Positions 7,881 to 15,047 of a stretch of 31,728 bases of DNA are shown in pieces. A program made the translations under genes and the position numbers. Source of the stretch: Conexivisphaera sp049976725 (GTDB lineage: Archaea > Thermoproteota > Nitrososphaeria > Conexivisphaerales > Conexivisphaeraceae); assembly GCA_049976725.1 (NCBI GenBank), contig JBMFHR010000010.1, positions 1 through 31,728 of the forward strand, in the 5' to 3' direction. The notes below the pieces were generated by a model that ran no database searches, was not told the origin of the DNA, and saw only the letters and a list, made by a program, of their open reading frames with translations. The number at the start of each line of letters is the position of its first letter. Within the stretch, counting starts at the first letter, position 1.

Positions 7881-9014
7881 ATGAGGTTCCATTCAGGACG
7901 GCCCGTGGTAACCGAGGAGGAGGTCCTCGCGGCGCTCAGGAAGGTCGTGGATCCCGACCTGGGCAAGGACGTCGTATCGCTCGGCTGGGTCAAGGACCTG
8001 AAGCTAGATGGCGGGGCTGTCTCGTTCACGCTCAAGCTGACGACGCCGGCCTGCCCGTTCCAGCAGGACCTGGTAGCGCGCTCCAGGGAGGCGGTCAAGT
8101 CCCTGGCGGGCGTCTCCAGGGTGGAAATCAACGTGGTGTACGACGTCGCCCGGACGACGCCGGCCGACAATGTAGCCACCTACAAGATCAGGAACATAAT
8201 AGCAGTTGGGAGCGGGAAGGGCGGGGTCGGCAAGTCCACGGTGGCCGTCAACCTTGCGGTCGCGCTCGCTATGAGTGGCGCCAAGGTCGGCGTGCTGGAC
8301 GCCGATATATATGGCGCGAGCGTCCCCCTGATGATAGGCGCCAACACGCCGCCGGAAGTGGCCGGCGAGAACCTGCTCAAGCCATCCGAGGTGGCCGGGA
8401 TAAAGGTGATGTCGGTGGGCCTCCTGGTCCCTCCGGGCACGCCCGTCATCTGGAGGGGCGCGCTGGTCACGAAGGCGATACAGGAGTTCGTGACCAACGT
8501 GGACTGGGGCGAGCTTGACTACCTGATAGTCGACCTGCCCCCCGGTACCGGGGACGCGCCTCTCACTGTAGCGCAGAACCTGAAGCCCACTGGCGCGATC
8601 ATAGTAACCACGCCCCAGAGGGCCTCGATCGAGGTGGCCCTGAAGACGCTGACGATGTTCCGCAAGCTGGACGTGCCAGTGCTGGGGATAATCGAGAACA
8701 TGAGCTACCTCGTGTGTCCCTACTGCGGGAGGGAAATAGACCTCTTCGGGAAGGGCAGCGTGGAGACGGTGGCCAAGCACCTCCAGGTGCCGTTCCTGGG
8801 ATCAGTGCCCATCGATCCCAGGCTGCGCGAGGCCGAGGACAACGGGGAGCTGATAGTCGATTTCCAGGACTCGCCGGCCGCGAAGGCGCTGATAGAGATC
8901 GCGAGGAGGGTCGCTGCCAAGGTCAGCGTGCTGGCTTACTCCAAGAAGTCGAAGGGCGGCGAGGAGGGGGAGGGCGGCATCTCAGCGTTCCTCCCCATGC
9001 CGCCCAGGGGCTGA
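7881..9014 (+). CDS. Mrp/Nbp35-family Fe-S cluster carrier ATPase
   Basis: A 377-residue MRP/ApbC/Nbp35 P-loop ATPase that carries Fe-S clusters to target proteins. Residues ~10-90 are the MIP18/DUF59 domain, with the conserved Cys in TPACPFQ (Cys58). The deviant Walker A GSGKGGVGKST is at 110-120, followed by DADIYGASVP (switch I), DLPPGTGD (Walker B/switch II), and the cluster-binding CPYC near 278-281 in SYLVCPYCG. The last ~25 residues (KKSKGGEEGEGG) are low-complexity. The DUF59–Mrp fusion is common in archaea and bacteria. ATG 7881 is taken as start; GTG 7905, just before VTEEEVLAAL where family similarity begins, is a fair alternative. No other Fe-S assembly gene is adjacent. Confidence 0.92.
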   Translation: MRFHSGRPVVTEEEVLAALRKVVDPDLGKDVVSLGWVKDLKLDGGAVSFTLKLTTPACPFQQDLVARSREAVKSLAGVSRVEINVVYDVARTTPADNVATYKIRNIIAVGSGKGGVGKSTVAVNLAVALAMSGAKVGVLDADIYGASVPLMIGANTPPEVAGENLLKPSEVAGIKVMSVGLLVPPGTPVIWRGALVTKAIQEFVTNVDWGELDYLIVDLPPGTGDAPLTVAQNLKPTGAIIVTTPQRASIEVALKTLTMFRKLDVPVLGIIENMSYLVCPYCGREIDLFGKGSVETVAKHLQVPFLGSVPIDPRLREAEDNGELIVDFQDSPAAKALIEIARRVAAKVSVLAYSKKSKGGEEGEGGISAFLPMPPRG

Positions 9015-9076
9015 CTCGTCCGCGCGGCCGCTCAGGGCCTCATCCGACCGAGCATCTGGCCAAGGTGCCGGGGAAG

Positions 9077-9086
9077 TTTTTTAACT
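9077..9086 (+). promoter_or_regulatory. TATA-like box of cofE
   Basis: TTTTTTAACT ends 21 bases before GTG 9107 in an otherwise GC-rich 92-base spacer, supporting 9107 as a leaderless start. Confidence 0.55.
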
Positions 9087-9106
9087 GGCGCAGGAATCGC
9101 CGATCC

Positions 9107-9922
9107 GTGATTCAGGGGGATCCATCTCGAGCGTCCGCGCTGGGGCATCGGGAATCCCGCGTCGACGCGGGCAGCGCGCGCCTGGAGGTGATAGGGATCC
9201 CCGGGCTGCCGGAGGTCAGGCCGGGCGACGACCTGGCGGAGCTGATAGTCGAGGCCGCGGCCCGCAGCGGCATCAACCTGAGGGACGGCGACGTCCTGGT
9301 CATCGCCCACAAGGTCGTCTCGAAGGCCGAGGGAAGGCTGGTGCGCCTCGCGGACGTCCGGCCCAGTGACTTCGCCCGCAACCTGGCCCAGCTGCTGGGC
9401 AAGCCCCCCGAGGTCGTGGAGCTCGTGCTCAGGGAGTCGCGCGCAATCGTGAGATACAGGAGGGGCGTCCTGGTGACCGAGAACCTGCAGGGCATCGTGA
9501 TGGCCAACTCGGGCGTGGACCTGAGCAACGTGCCCGAGGGGTTCGCCCTGCTGCTCCCGAGGGATCCGGACGCGTCCGCCAGATCGATCAGGCTCAGGAT
9601 AAAGGAACTCACGGGCAGGAACGTCGCGGTCATAATATCGGACACCATGGGGCGCCCCATAAGGGAGGGCCAGGTGGACGTCGCCGTGGGAATCTCCGGT
9701 ATAGCGCCCTTCCGCGACTACCGGGGAACCAGGGATAGTTTCGGGAAGGAGCTGCGCGTAACGAACATCGCCCAGGTGGACGAGCTCGCCTCGGCGGCCG
9801 AGCTGGTCATGGGCAAGCTGCGCGGGATTCCGGCCGCCATAGTGCGCGGCTACTCCTACGAGAGCTCCGAATCCGGCTCTTCCTCCCTGAGCATGCCCGA
9901 GGATCGCGATATGTTCAGGTGA
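9107..9922 (+). CDS. cofE: Coenzyme F420-0 gamma-glutamyl ligase
   Basis: A 271-residue CofE, the GTP-dependent enzyme that adds glutamates to coenzyme F420-0. The family pattern runs from VIGIPGLPEVRPGDDLA through GDVLVIAHKVVSKAEG, LVTENLQGIVMANSGVD and ISDTMGRPIREGQVDVAVGISG, the GTP and metal-binding segments, to FGKELRVTNIAQVDELASAAEL. CofE usually starts almost at VIGIPGLP, so the ~27 residues before it are extra. GTG 9188 would give the conventional length, but GTG 9107 has a TATA-like box at the leaderless distance. The gene converges on cofD with an 8-base overlap, so two F420 genes face each other rather than forming an operon. It implies F420-dependent redox chemistry in this organism. 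Confidence 0.93.
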   Translation: MIQGDPSRASALGHRESRVDAGSARLEVIGIPGLPEVRPGDDLAELIVEAAARSGINLRDGDVLVIAHKVVSKAEGRLVRLADVRPSDFARNLAQLLGKPPEVVELVLRESRAIVRYRRGVLVTENLQGIVMANSGVDLSNVPEGFALLLPRDPDASARSIRLRIKELTGRNVAVIISDTMGRPIREGQVDVAVGISGIAPFRDYRGTRDSFGKELRVTNIAQVDELASAAELVMGKLRGIPAAIVRGYSYESSESGSSSLSMPEDRDMFR

Positions 9923-10865
9923 AGCCGCGTCGGAGCTCCCTGGCGACCCCCACAGCGAACTCGGCCAACCTCCTCCTCGAGGCCTGATCCACCATCATGG
10001 TATCGGTCACGTAGGCGCGGACGCCCACCTCCTCGGCGATCCTCCCGACCAGCCCCGAGTCCTCCGAGTCCAGTATCATCGCATCCAGGAACCCGCGGTA
10101 TAGCTTGGCGACGCCGACTGGGGACGGCTCCATGCCGAGATCCGACATCATCTGCGCGGCCGGTCCCTTAACTGCCCGCCCGCCCACGATTGGCGACACG
10201 GCGACCCTCGCCCGCCTCCTGCGCACGGCCCTGGCCACCTCCTCGACGCAGAGGATAGGCATCACGCTGGCCACGGGGTTGCTCGGAGCTATCATCAGGG
10301 CGTCGGCCGACTCTATGGCCTCCAGCACGCCCCGCGCGGGCCTCGCGGAGGAGCAGCCGGCGTACGTCAGCCCAGATATCCTGGGCCTGAAGGCGTGCCT
10401 CACGTAGTACTCCTCGAAGCTGATGAGCTGGCCCGAACGCAGTCTGATCATGGTGGTCAGCCTGTCGTCGGTGACCGGCAGCACCCTGGATTTCACGCCC
10501 AGCCTCACCCTGATCTCCTCGGTCACCTCGCTCAGGCTGGCCCCCTCCCTCAGCCTGGCCGTGCGGTAGATGTGGGTCGCGAGGTCGCCGTCCCCCAGGG
10601 CCATCCACGCGTCCGCGCCGTAGTTCCTCAGGCGCGCGAGCGCCGAGAACGTGTCGCCGCGGATCCCCCAGCCCTTGGACTCGTCCACGATGCCGGCCAG
10701 GGTGTAAGTGACTATGTCGAGGTCCGGCGAGATCCTCAGGCCCAGCAGTTCGACGTCGTCGCCCACGTTCACCACTGCCGTGACGTCGCGAGGGTCTAGT
10801 ATGCTGGCCAGGCCCGAGAGGAACCGCGCGGCCCCGACGCCGCCCGCCAGGACCACCACGCGCAA
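9915..10865 (-). CDS. cofD: 2-phospho-L-lactate transferase (F420 synthesis)
   Basis: A 316-residue CofD, which transfers the phospholactyl (or related) group to the deazaflavin Fo to make F420-0 (or its dehydro form). Diagnostic segments: the N-terminal VVLAGGVGAARFLSGL, VVNVGDDVELLGLRISPDLD, the GWGIRGDTF motif, ALGDGDLATHIYRT, and VSPIVGGRAVKGPAAQMM near the C-terminus. Length and motif order match the family, so the gene looks intact. The start is TTG 10865, or GTG 10859 two codons in. A TATA-like CTTAATTC lies 42-50 bases upstream and is shared with the DUF131 gene. It is convergent with cofE. Fo synthase (CofG/CofH) is not in this window. Confidence 0.93.
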   Translation of the reverse strand: MRVVVLAGGVGAARFLSGLASILDPRDVTAVVNVGDDVELLGLRISPDLDIVTYTLAGIVDESKGWGIRGDTFSALARLRNYGADAWMALGDGDLATHIYRTARLREGASLSEVTEEIRVRLGVKSRVLPVTDDRLTTMIRLRSGQLISFEEYYVRHAFRPRISGLTYAGCSSARPARGVLEAIESADALMIAPSNPVASVMPILCVEEVARAVRRRRARVAVSPIVGGRAVKGPAAQMMSDLGMEPSPVGVAKLYRGFLDAMILDSEDSGLVGRIAEEVGVRAYVTDTMMVDQASRRRLAEFAVGVARELRRGFT

Positions 10866-10904
10866 GCCCGCCTGCCCCGACGCCGCGGCGGGTTCTCAGC
10901 GTTA

Positions 10905-10915
10905 CGCTTAATTCG
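10905..10915. promoter_or_regulatory. Shared TATA-like box of cofD and the DUF131 pair
   Basis: ACGCTTAATTC is the only A/T-rich patch of the 71-base spacer. It ends 22 bases before GTG 10937 on the plus strand and lies 40-50 bases before the cofD TTG. Confidence 0.5.
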
Positions 10916-10936
10916 ACGCCTCCGCGCCTCCGCACC

Positions 10937-11173
10937 GTGCAGGGCCAGCTGGCCGACATCGGGATGCTGCTGGTGCTGGCCGGATTCGTGCTGCTGGCAG
11001 TGGGCGTGGCCTGGGCCGCTGCCAGCTCGAGGGACTCCAGGGGCGCCGCCGTGATAATAATAGGGCCAGTTCCGATCGCGGTGGGCAACGACAGGAGGAT
11101 CCTTGCGATGGCCGTCGTGGCCGCGATCGCTGTGCTGCTGGCGTTCTTGGTGCTGGGGGTGGCTGCATCATGA
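10937..11173 (+). CDS. DUF131-family small membrane protein, copy 1
   Basis: A 78-residue protein with two predicted membrane helices (~8-28 and ~57-75) separated by a short loop holding AAVIIIGPVPIAVG, the signature of the archaeal DUF131/TIGR00304 family. The function of the family is unknown. The start is GTG 10937, 22 bases from a TATA-like box. Its stop overlaps the start of the second copy by 4 bases (ATGA), so the two are translationally coupled. Topology is likely hairpin-like, with both ends on the same side of the membrane. Confidence 0.8.
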   Translation: MQGQLADIGMLLVLAGFVLLAVGVAWAAASSRDSRGAAVIIIGPVPIAVGNDRRILAMAVVAAIAVLLAFLVLGVAAS

Positions 11174-11463
11174 GGTCGCAGCTGGCGATATCGGTGGCGG
11201 GCCTCGCGCTCATAATCGCCGGGTCAGCCCTGCTGGCGCTGTCCACCGCGACGGGGCCGGAGGGTTACACCGCGTCGTACGGGGGACTCCTGCTCATAGG
11301 CCCCATTCCCATAATATTCGGTGGCGGCCCCCGGGGGTTCCAGCTGGCGGAGCTCGCAGTCCTGATGGCCCTCCTGCTGATGGCCGTAGCCCTACTGTTC
11401 ATGCTCACGGCGCCGTCCCCCGGCGAGCCCGAGGGCGGCGGACACCAGGAAGGGCAGGACTAG
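11170..11463 (+). CDS. DUF131-family small membrane protein, copy 2
   Basis: A 97-residue paralogue of the preceding gene: two hydrophobic segments (~6-26 and ~57-79) around GGLLLIGPIPIIFGG, the same signature. Both keep the I-G-P-x-P-I core, so both are probably functional. The hydrophilic tail after ~residue 80 (PSPGEPEGGGHQEGQD) is coded by DNA that also encodes, on the other strand, the C-terminus of deoxyhypusine synthase: the genes overlap by 72 bases. The tail is therefore probably a by-product of missing stop codons rather than a conserved part. Function unknown. Confidence 0.78.
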   Translation: MRSQLAISVAGLALIIAGSALLALSTATGPEGYTASYGGLLLIGPIPIIFGGGPRGFQLAELAVLMALLLMAVALLFMLTAPSPGEPEGGGHQEGQD

Positions 11464-12348
11464 GGTGGCATCGCCGTACACGGTGGCCTTGCTCGCGGCC
11501 GGCTTCACCTTCCCCCACGACACGGCCTCCCGCACCGGCGCGCCGCTCAAGCTGCCATCGTACTCGGCGGCGGTCGTTATGTAGACGGCGTAGTCGAGGC
11601 CTTCCCTGAACTGTGCCCACCATATCAGGTGATGCTTGGAGATCCCGCCGCCTATTATTATCCCCCCGAGCTTCTCGCTCTCGAAGACGAAGTCCGACAT
11701 CATCTGCTCGTCGCGCATCAGGTCCAGCTGGAAGTCCCTCCGGCGCTGGTTGAACATCCAGAGCTGCAGGCCCACGGCGCCGTCCATCGGGCCCGGTATT
11801 ATCACCGGTATCCTGTTCACGTAGGCCCAGTGAGCCAGGGACGACTCGTCGTTCACGCGCTTGCCTATCTCCCACGTAAGCTCCGCGGTCGATATCCTCC
11901 TGGTGCCCCCGGAGTAAATATCATCGAGTATCTCCTGCATCCTGCTCTCCACGAGCTCACCATAGTCGGCCTTCGGGATCAGCACGCTCCCCAGCCTGTG
12001 GTACCCCCTACTCTCGACCTCCTCGTCGTCCAGCGTGAAGTCGCCCTTGTAGTAGCTCCCAAAGGTGCGCGCGAGGTCGTGATCCAGGGTGCCGCACGTC
12101 GTGACAACGAGGTCCACCAGCCTCTCCCTGAGCATCTGCACCAGCACCCCGCGCACTCCGGTCGCCATTATTGCCGCCGGGAACGACATCATCACGCGCG
12201 CCCGGGGATCCGACCACATGCCGGCCACTGCCTGGACCGCCTCGGCGAAGCTCCTGCCCACGAACCCGCCCGCCCTCAGCATCCTCATCGCAATATCGGA
12301 AGGCCTGTCCGAGGCGCTGACCTGGAAATCCTCGACCCGCTCGCTCAA
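11392..12348 (-). CDS. dys: Deoxyhypusine synthase
   Basis: A 318-residue deoxyhypusine synthase, which uses NAD and spermidine to modify one lysine of translation factor aIF5A. Family segments: TTCGTLDHDLARTFG, NRIPVIIPGPMDGAVG, GGIIIGGGISKHH and YAVYITTAAEYDGSLSGA. The active-site lysine is in EAVSWGKVKP, Lys280, and is present, so catalysis should be intact. The start is TTG 12348, which overlaps the stop of the upstream GalT-like gene by 4 bases (TTGA), implying one message and coupled translation. Its 3' end overlaps the second DUF131 gene. aIF5A itself is not in the window. Confidence 0.93.
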   Translation of the reverse strand: MSERVEDFQVSASDRPSDIAMRMLRAGGFVGRSFAEAVQAVAGMWSDPRARVMMSFPAAIMATGVRGVLVQMLRERLVDLVVTTCGTLDHDLARTFGSYYKGDFTLDDEEVESRGYHRLGSVLIPKADYGELVESRMQEILDDIYSGGTRRISTAELTWEIGKRVNDESSLAHWAYVNRIPVIIPGPMDGAVGLQLWMFNQRRRDFQLDLMRDEQMMSDFVFESEKLGGIIIGGGISKHHLIWWAQFREGLDYAVYITTAAEYDGSLSGAPVREAVSWGKVKPAASKATVYGDATLVLPFLVSAALGLAGGRRREHEQ

Positions 12349-13361
12349 GAGCGTCCCTCCATGATTATGTCGGCGAGCGCCTTCCTCGCATGCTTCGCCA
12401 TCACCTTCGCGCGATCCTCTGGGGTCTCGTTCACCACCCGCACCCCGTACCCCTGGGAGATTCCCGAGAACGAATCGGCGCCCCCGTAGAGCCTCACGCT
12501 CCAGTGAATGTTCGTGCTGCTCCTCTTCATGGAGCTCGTGTAGAAGACCATGTAGTAATCGCGCACGACCTGCGACATGGCCCTCATGGTGGGCAGGAGG
12601 ACCTCCGTCAGGGACGAGATATTCGGCATCGTCAGGCGATAGAACCTCGTCCTGTGGCTGCGCGGAAGCACCCAGGCCTCGTAGGGGCTCATGGGAGCCC
12701 AGGGGAATATCGACATGAACTCGTCGTTGGATAGCAGCTCGCGGGGGCCGCTCCTCTCGACCTCAGCTATCACGCAGAGCGGGCACGTGCCCAGCTCCTT
12801 CAGGTACCTCCTGTGGGCGTCGTACTCGCGCTCGACCGCCGGCGGGACCTCGGGCAGCCCGAGGAGGTGCACCAACGAGTGATCGTCGCCGTCCGCCCTC
12901 TCCTCGTAGTAGATGGCTACGTAGCTGACGCCCTTCATCTGGTACAGCTCCTTCCCGAACTCCTGGATCGCGAGGAGCGCGAGCGCGAAGCGGTCGGAGC
13001 CCAGCTGCGATAGCTTGACCCCGTGCTCCGGGGTGGGCACAACCACGTAGTGGACGCCCGAGCCGGAGTCGGCCTTCCTGAAGGGCACGGTGAGCTCCTT
13101 GGGGCTCTGCGGCTCGTCCATCAGGAGTGGGGCATCGTAGCGCACCACCTTCAGGTCCCAATCCCTCACGCGCTCGCCCTCGCTCTCCTCGAACCGCTTG
13201 AGGAGGCCCTCGCTCTCCCTCCTCAGGACCATCGGTGAGGGGGGCGCCAGGTCCTCAGCGCCCCGGCAGTAGGGGCACCTATCACCCCTCGGCGCGCGGG
13301 AGGCGGCGGGCGCGATCAGCGTCACGTAGTCCTCCATGTAGTCCTTGCGGAGCTCACTCAA
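12345..13361 (-). CDS. GalT-like HIT-superfamily protein without the usual catalytic His
   Basis: A 338-residue protein resembling galactose-1-phosphate uridylyltransferase and related nucleotidyltransferases. The N-terminus SELRKDY...YVTLIAP and CPYC (Cys29, Cys32) match GalT; a second Cys pair TCPLC follows the central motif, consistent with zinc binding. The active-site region reads D-H161-S-L-V-H165-LLGLPEVPP. Aligned to the GalT HPHxQ-IIALP motif, the first His is kept, but the nucleophilic His falls on Leu163 and the Gln on His165. Substrate and activity are therefore uncertain. TTG 13361 is preferred to GTG 13382, because a TATA-like TTTATTAG at 13386-13393 would make 13382 too close and 13361 leaderless. 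It is translationally coupled to deoxyhypusine synthase. Confidence 0.75.
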   Translation of the reverse strand: MSELRKDYMEDYVTLIAPAASRAPRGDRCPYCRGAEDLAPPSPMVLRRESEGLLKRFEESEGERVRDWDLKVVRYDAPLLMDEPQSPKELTVPFRKADSGSGVHYVVVPTPEHGVKLSQLGSDRFALALLAIQEFGKELYQMKGVSYVAIYYEERADGDDHSLVHLLGLPEVPPAVEREYDAHRRYLKELGTCPLCVIAEVERSGPRELLSNDEFMSIFPWAPMSPYEAWVLPRSHRTRFYRLTMPNISSLTEVLLPTMRAMSQVVRDYYMVFYTSSMKRSSTNIHWSVRLYGGADSFSGISQGYGVRVVNETPEDRAKVMAKHARKALADIIMEGRS

Positions 13362-13385
13362 GTGGCCTCCCCCGCGCTCCACCTT

Positions 13386-13393
13386 CTAATAAA
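13386..13393 (-). promoter_or_regulatory. TATA-like box of the GalT-like / deoxyhypusine synthase operon
   Basis: The minus strand reads TTTATTAG, ending 25 bases before TTG 13361. It is the basis for choosing that start. Confidence 0.55.
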
Positions 13394-13464
13394 CGGTTCC
13401 CGCCGGGGATGCCGGTTTCATCACTCAACGAACCCCCGCCGGAGCCGCGCCGAGCGCGAAGCCG

Positions 13465-13470
13465 TTAAAA
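13465..13470 (+). promoter_or_regulatory. TATA-like box of apgM
   Basis: TTAAAA in a GC-rich spacer, ending 24 bases before GTG 13494, consistent with a leaderless apgM transcript. Confidence 0.55.
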
Positions 13471-13493
13471 GCTGCCCGCGTCACCGTCAGCGC

Positions 13494-14756
13494 GTGAGGA
13501 AGATCCTCTACGTCCTGCTGGACGGCGTTGGGGACAGGCCGGATCCCAAGCTGGGCATGAGGACGCCCCTGGAGGCGGCCAGGACGCCGAACCTCGACTC
13601 CCTCGCCTCCAGGGGGATCACCGGGCTCGTCTACACCGTGGGCAGGGGGATAGCGCCGGAGTCCGACGTGGCGGTGTTCCACATGTTGGGCTACAAGCTG
13701 GGCGAGGAGTACCCCGGTAGGGGCGTCGTGGAGGCAATCGGATCCGACGTGGACTTCAGGGACGGGGACCTCGCACTGAGGGCAAATTTCGCGACGGTCA
13801 AAGACGACATGACCATCGTGGACAGGAGGGCGGGGAGGGATCTGAGCGACTCCGAAGCCAGGGAGCTGGCAGATGCACTCAATGGGTCGGTGAGGCTGAG
13901 CCACTCGGCCGACGTCGTGTTCAGGCACACCGTCGGCCACCGTTTGGTCGTGCGCATAAGGGTCCCCGGAGTCGCCCTCTCCTCCAACATAACCAACACT
14001 GACCCGGCGTACAGGAAGGTCGGCGGGATGGGTGTCGCCGCGCAGGGGCAGGCGGCCATGCGTGTGGAGAGATCGGTCCCGCTGGATGGGAGCCGCGAGG
14101 CGGCGCTGGCATCGCAGCTGGTCAACGAGGTGACCGATCAGGCCTTCCGCGTCCTGAGGTCCCACCCCATCAACGAGCTCCGCTCCAGGGCCGGCAGGCT
14201 GCCAGCCAACATCATACTCATGAGGGACGCCGGATCCAGGCTGCCGGCGCTGCCCAGCTTCAGGGACGTCCACGGGATTGACATGGCGGCCATCGCCGAC
14301 ATGCCCGTGGAGGTCGGCGTGTCCAGGATCCTGGGCATGCACGTTGAGCGCAGTCCCGAGGTCTTCAACTACGAGTGGAAGTCGTCGAAGGTGCTGGAGC
14401 TGCTGAGGTCCCACGACGGCGTCTACGTGCACCTGAAGGGCCCCGATGAGCCCGGCCACGACGGCCTGCCCGAGGTCAAGATGAGGTCGATAGAGATAAT
14501 AGACGCCGCGTTCTTCGGCCCGCTGCTGCGGGAGCTAGACCTGGGGAACACGGTCGTGGTGGTCTCAGCGGATCACGCCACGCCGTGCCAGCTCAAGTCG
14601 CACAGCGACGACCCCGTCCCCCTGCTGGTGTCCGGCGGCCCCGTCAGGAGTGATGGCAGCAGGAGGTTCACGGAGGCCGAGGCGACGCGGGGCAGCCTCG
14701 GCACGCTCGAGGGTCCCTCCGTGCTCCCCACGGTCATAGGGCAATACCTTAAATAG
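13494..14756 (+). CDS. apgM: 2,3-bisphosphoglycerate-independent phosphoglycerate mutase, archaeal type
   Basis: A 420-residue archaeal iPGM (ApgM) of the alkaline phosphatase superfamily, interconverting 3- and 2-phosphoglycerate in glycolysis and gluconeogenesis. Metal-binding D10-G-V-G-D14 opens the protein. GIAPESDVAVFHMLGY carries the phosphoserine nucleophile, Ser57. HLKGPDEPGHDG and VVVSADHATPCQLKSHSDDPVP supply the C-terminal Asp/His metal ligands. All are present and length is typical. The frame is open further upstream, but GTG 13494 is where family similarity begins and has a TATA-like box at the leaderless distance. Its stop codon lies inside the TATA-like box of the next gene. 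Confidence 0.93.
   Translation: MRKILYVLLDGVGDRPDPKLGMRTPLEAARTPNLDSLASRGITGLVYTVGRGIAPESDVAVFHMLGYKLGEEYPGRGVVEAIGSDVDFRDGDLALRANFATVKDDMTIVDRRAGRDLSDSEARELADALNGSVRLSHSADVVFRHTVGHRLVVRIRVPGVALSSNITNTDPAYRKVGGMGVAAQGQAAMRVERSVPLDGSREAALASQLVNEVTDQAFRVLRSHPINELRSRAGRLPANIILMRDAGSRLPALPSFRDVHGIDMAAIADMPVEVGVSRILGMHVERSPEVFNYEWKSSKVLELLRSHDGVYVHLKGPDEPGHDGLPEVKMRSIEIIDAAFFGPLLRELDLGNTVVVVSADHATPCQLKSHSDDPVPLLVSGGPVRSDGSRRFTEAEATRGSLGTLEGPSVLPTVIGQYLK
14749..14756 (+). promoter_or_regulatory. TATA-like box overlapping the apgM stop codon
   Basis: TTAAATAG contains the apgM TAG (14754-14756) and ends 22 bases before ATG 14778 of the next gene, so one octamer may end apgM and start the next message. 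Confidence 0.5.
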
Positions 14757-14777
14757 AGCTCGGTTGCAGCGAGTGGC

Positions 14778-14990
14778 ATGTCCTCGGGCGAAGAGGGCGA
14801 GGAGCTCAGGAACGCCTACGGGTTCGCCGTGGGTGACAAGGTGATAACGGACCTCGGCGCCCTGGGCACCGTGGAGGATATCATAGATATCCAGGGGAAG
14901 CCGTACCTGCTCATAAGGTGGAAGAACAAGAGCAAGGGCGCCTACGGCTTCGAGGAGATAAAGAGATATGGCATAAAGAGGGTTCCCTGA
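14778..14990 (+). CDS. Small conserved-looking protein, possible SH3-like β-barrel
   Basis: A 70-residue protein of unknown function. After a short acidic start (SSGEEGEEL) it has strand-turn patterns, VGDKVITDLGALGTVEDI and KPYLLIRWKN, of the kind seen in small SH3-like or KOW-like β-barrels, then a basic end (KRYGIKRVP). That is a fold guess from pattern only. ATG 14778 lies 22 bases after a TATA-like box. Codon use matches the neighbours and no competing frame exists, which supports a real gene. It sits between apgM and the convergent lysA-like gene, with no context clue to its role. Confidence 0.65.
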   Translation: MSSGEEGEELRNAYGFAVGDKVITDLGALGTVEDIIDIQGKPYLLIRWKNKSKGAYGFEEIKRYGIKRVP

Positions 14991-15047
14991 CCGATCCCCA
15001 GATCACGGATCAGCGGCTAACAAAAACCGATGGGCGCGGCGGGGACG

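Noticed and set aside
11629..12489. 286-codon plus-strand open frame
   Set aside because: It is antisense to deoxyhypusine synthase and the GalT-like gene, both with clear catalytic or family motifs, and its sequence is repetitive with no domain.
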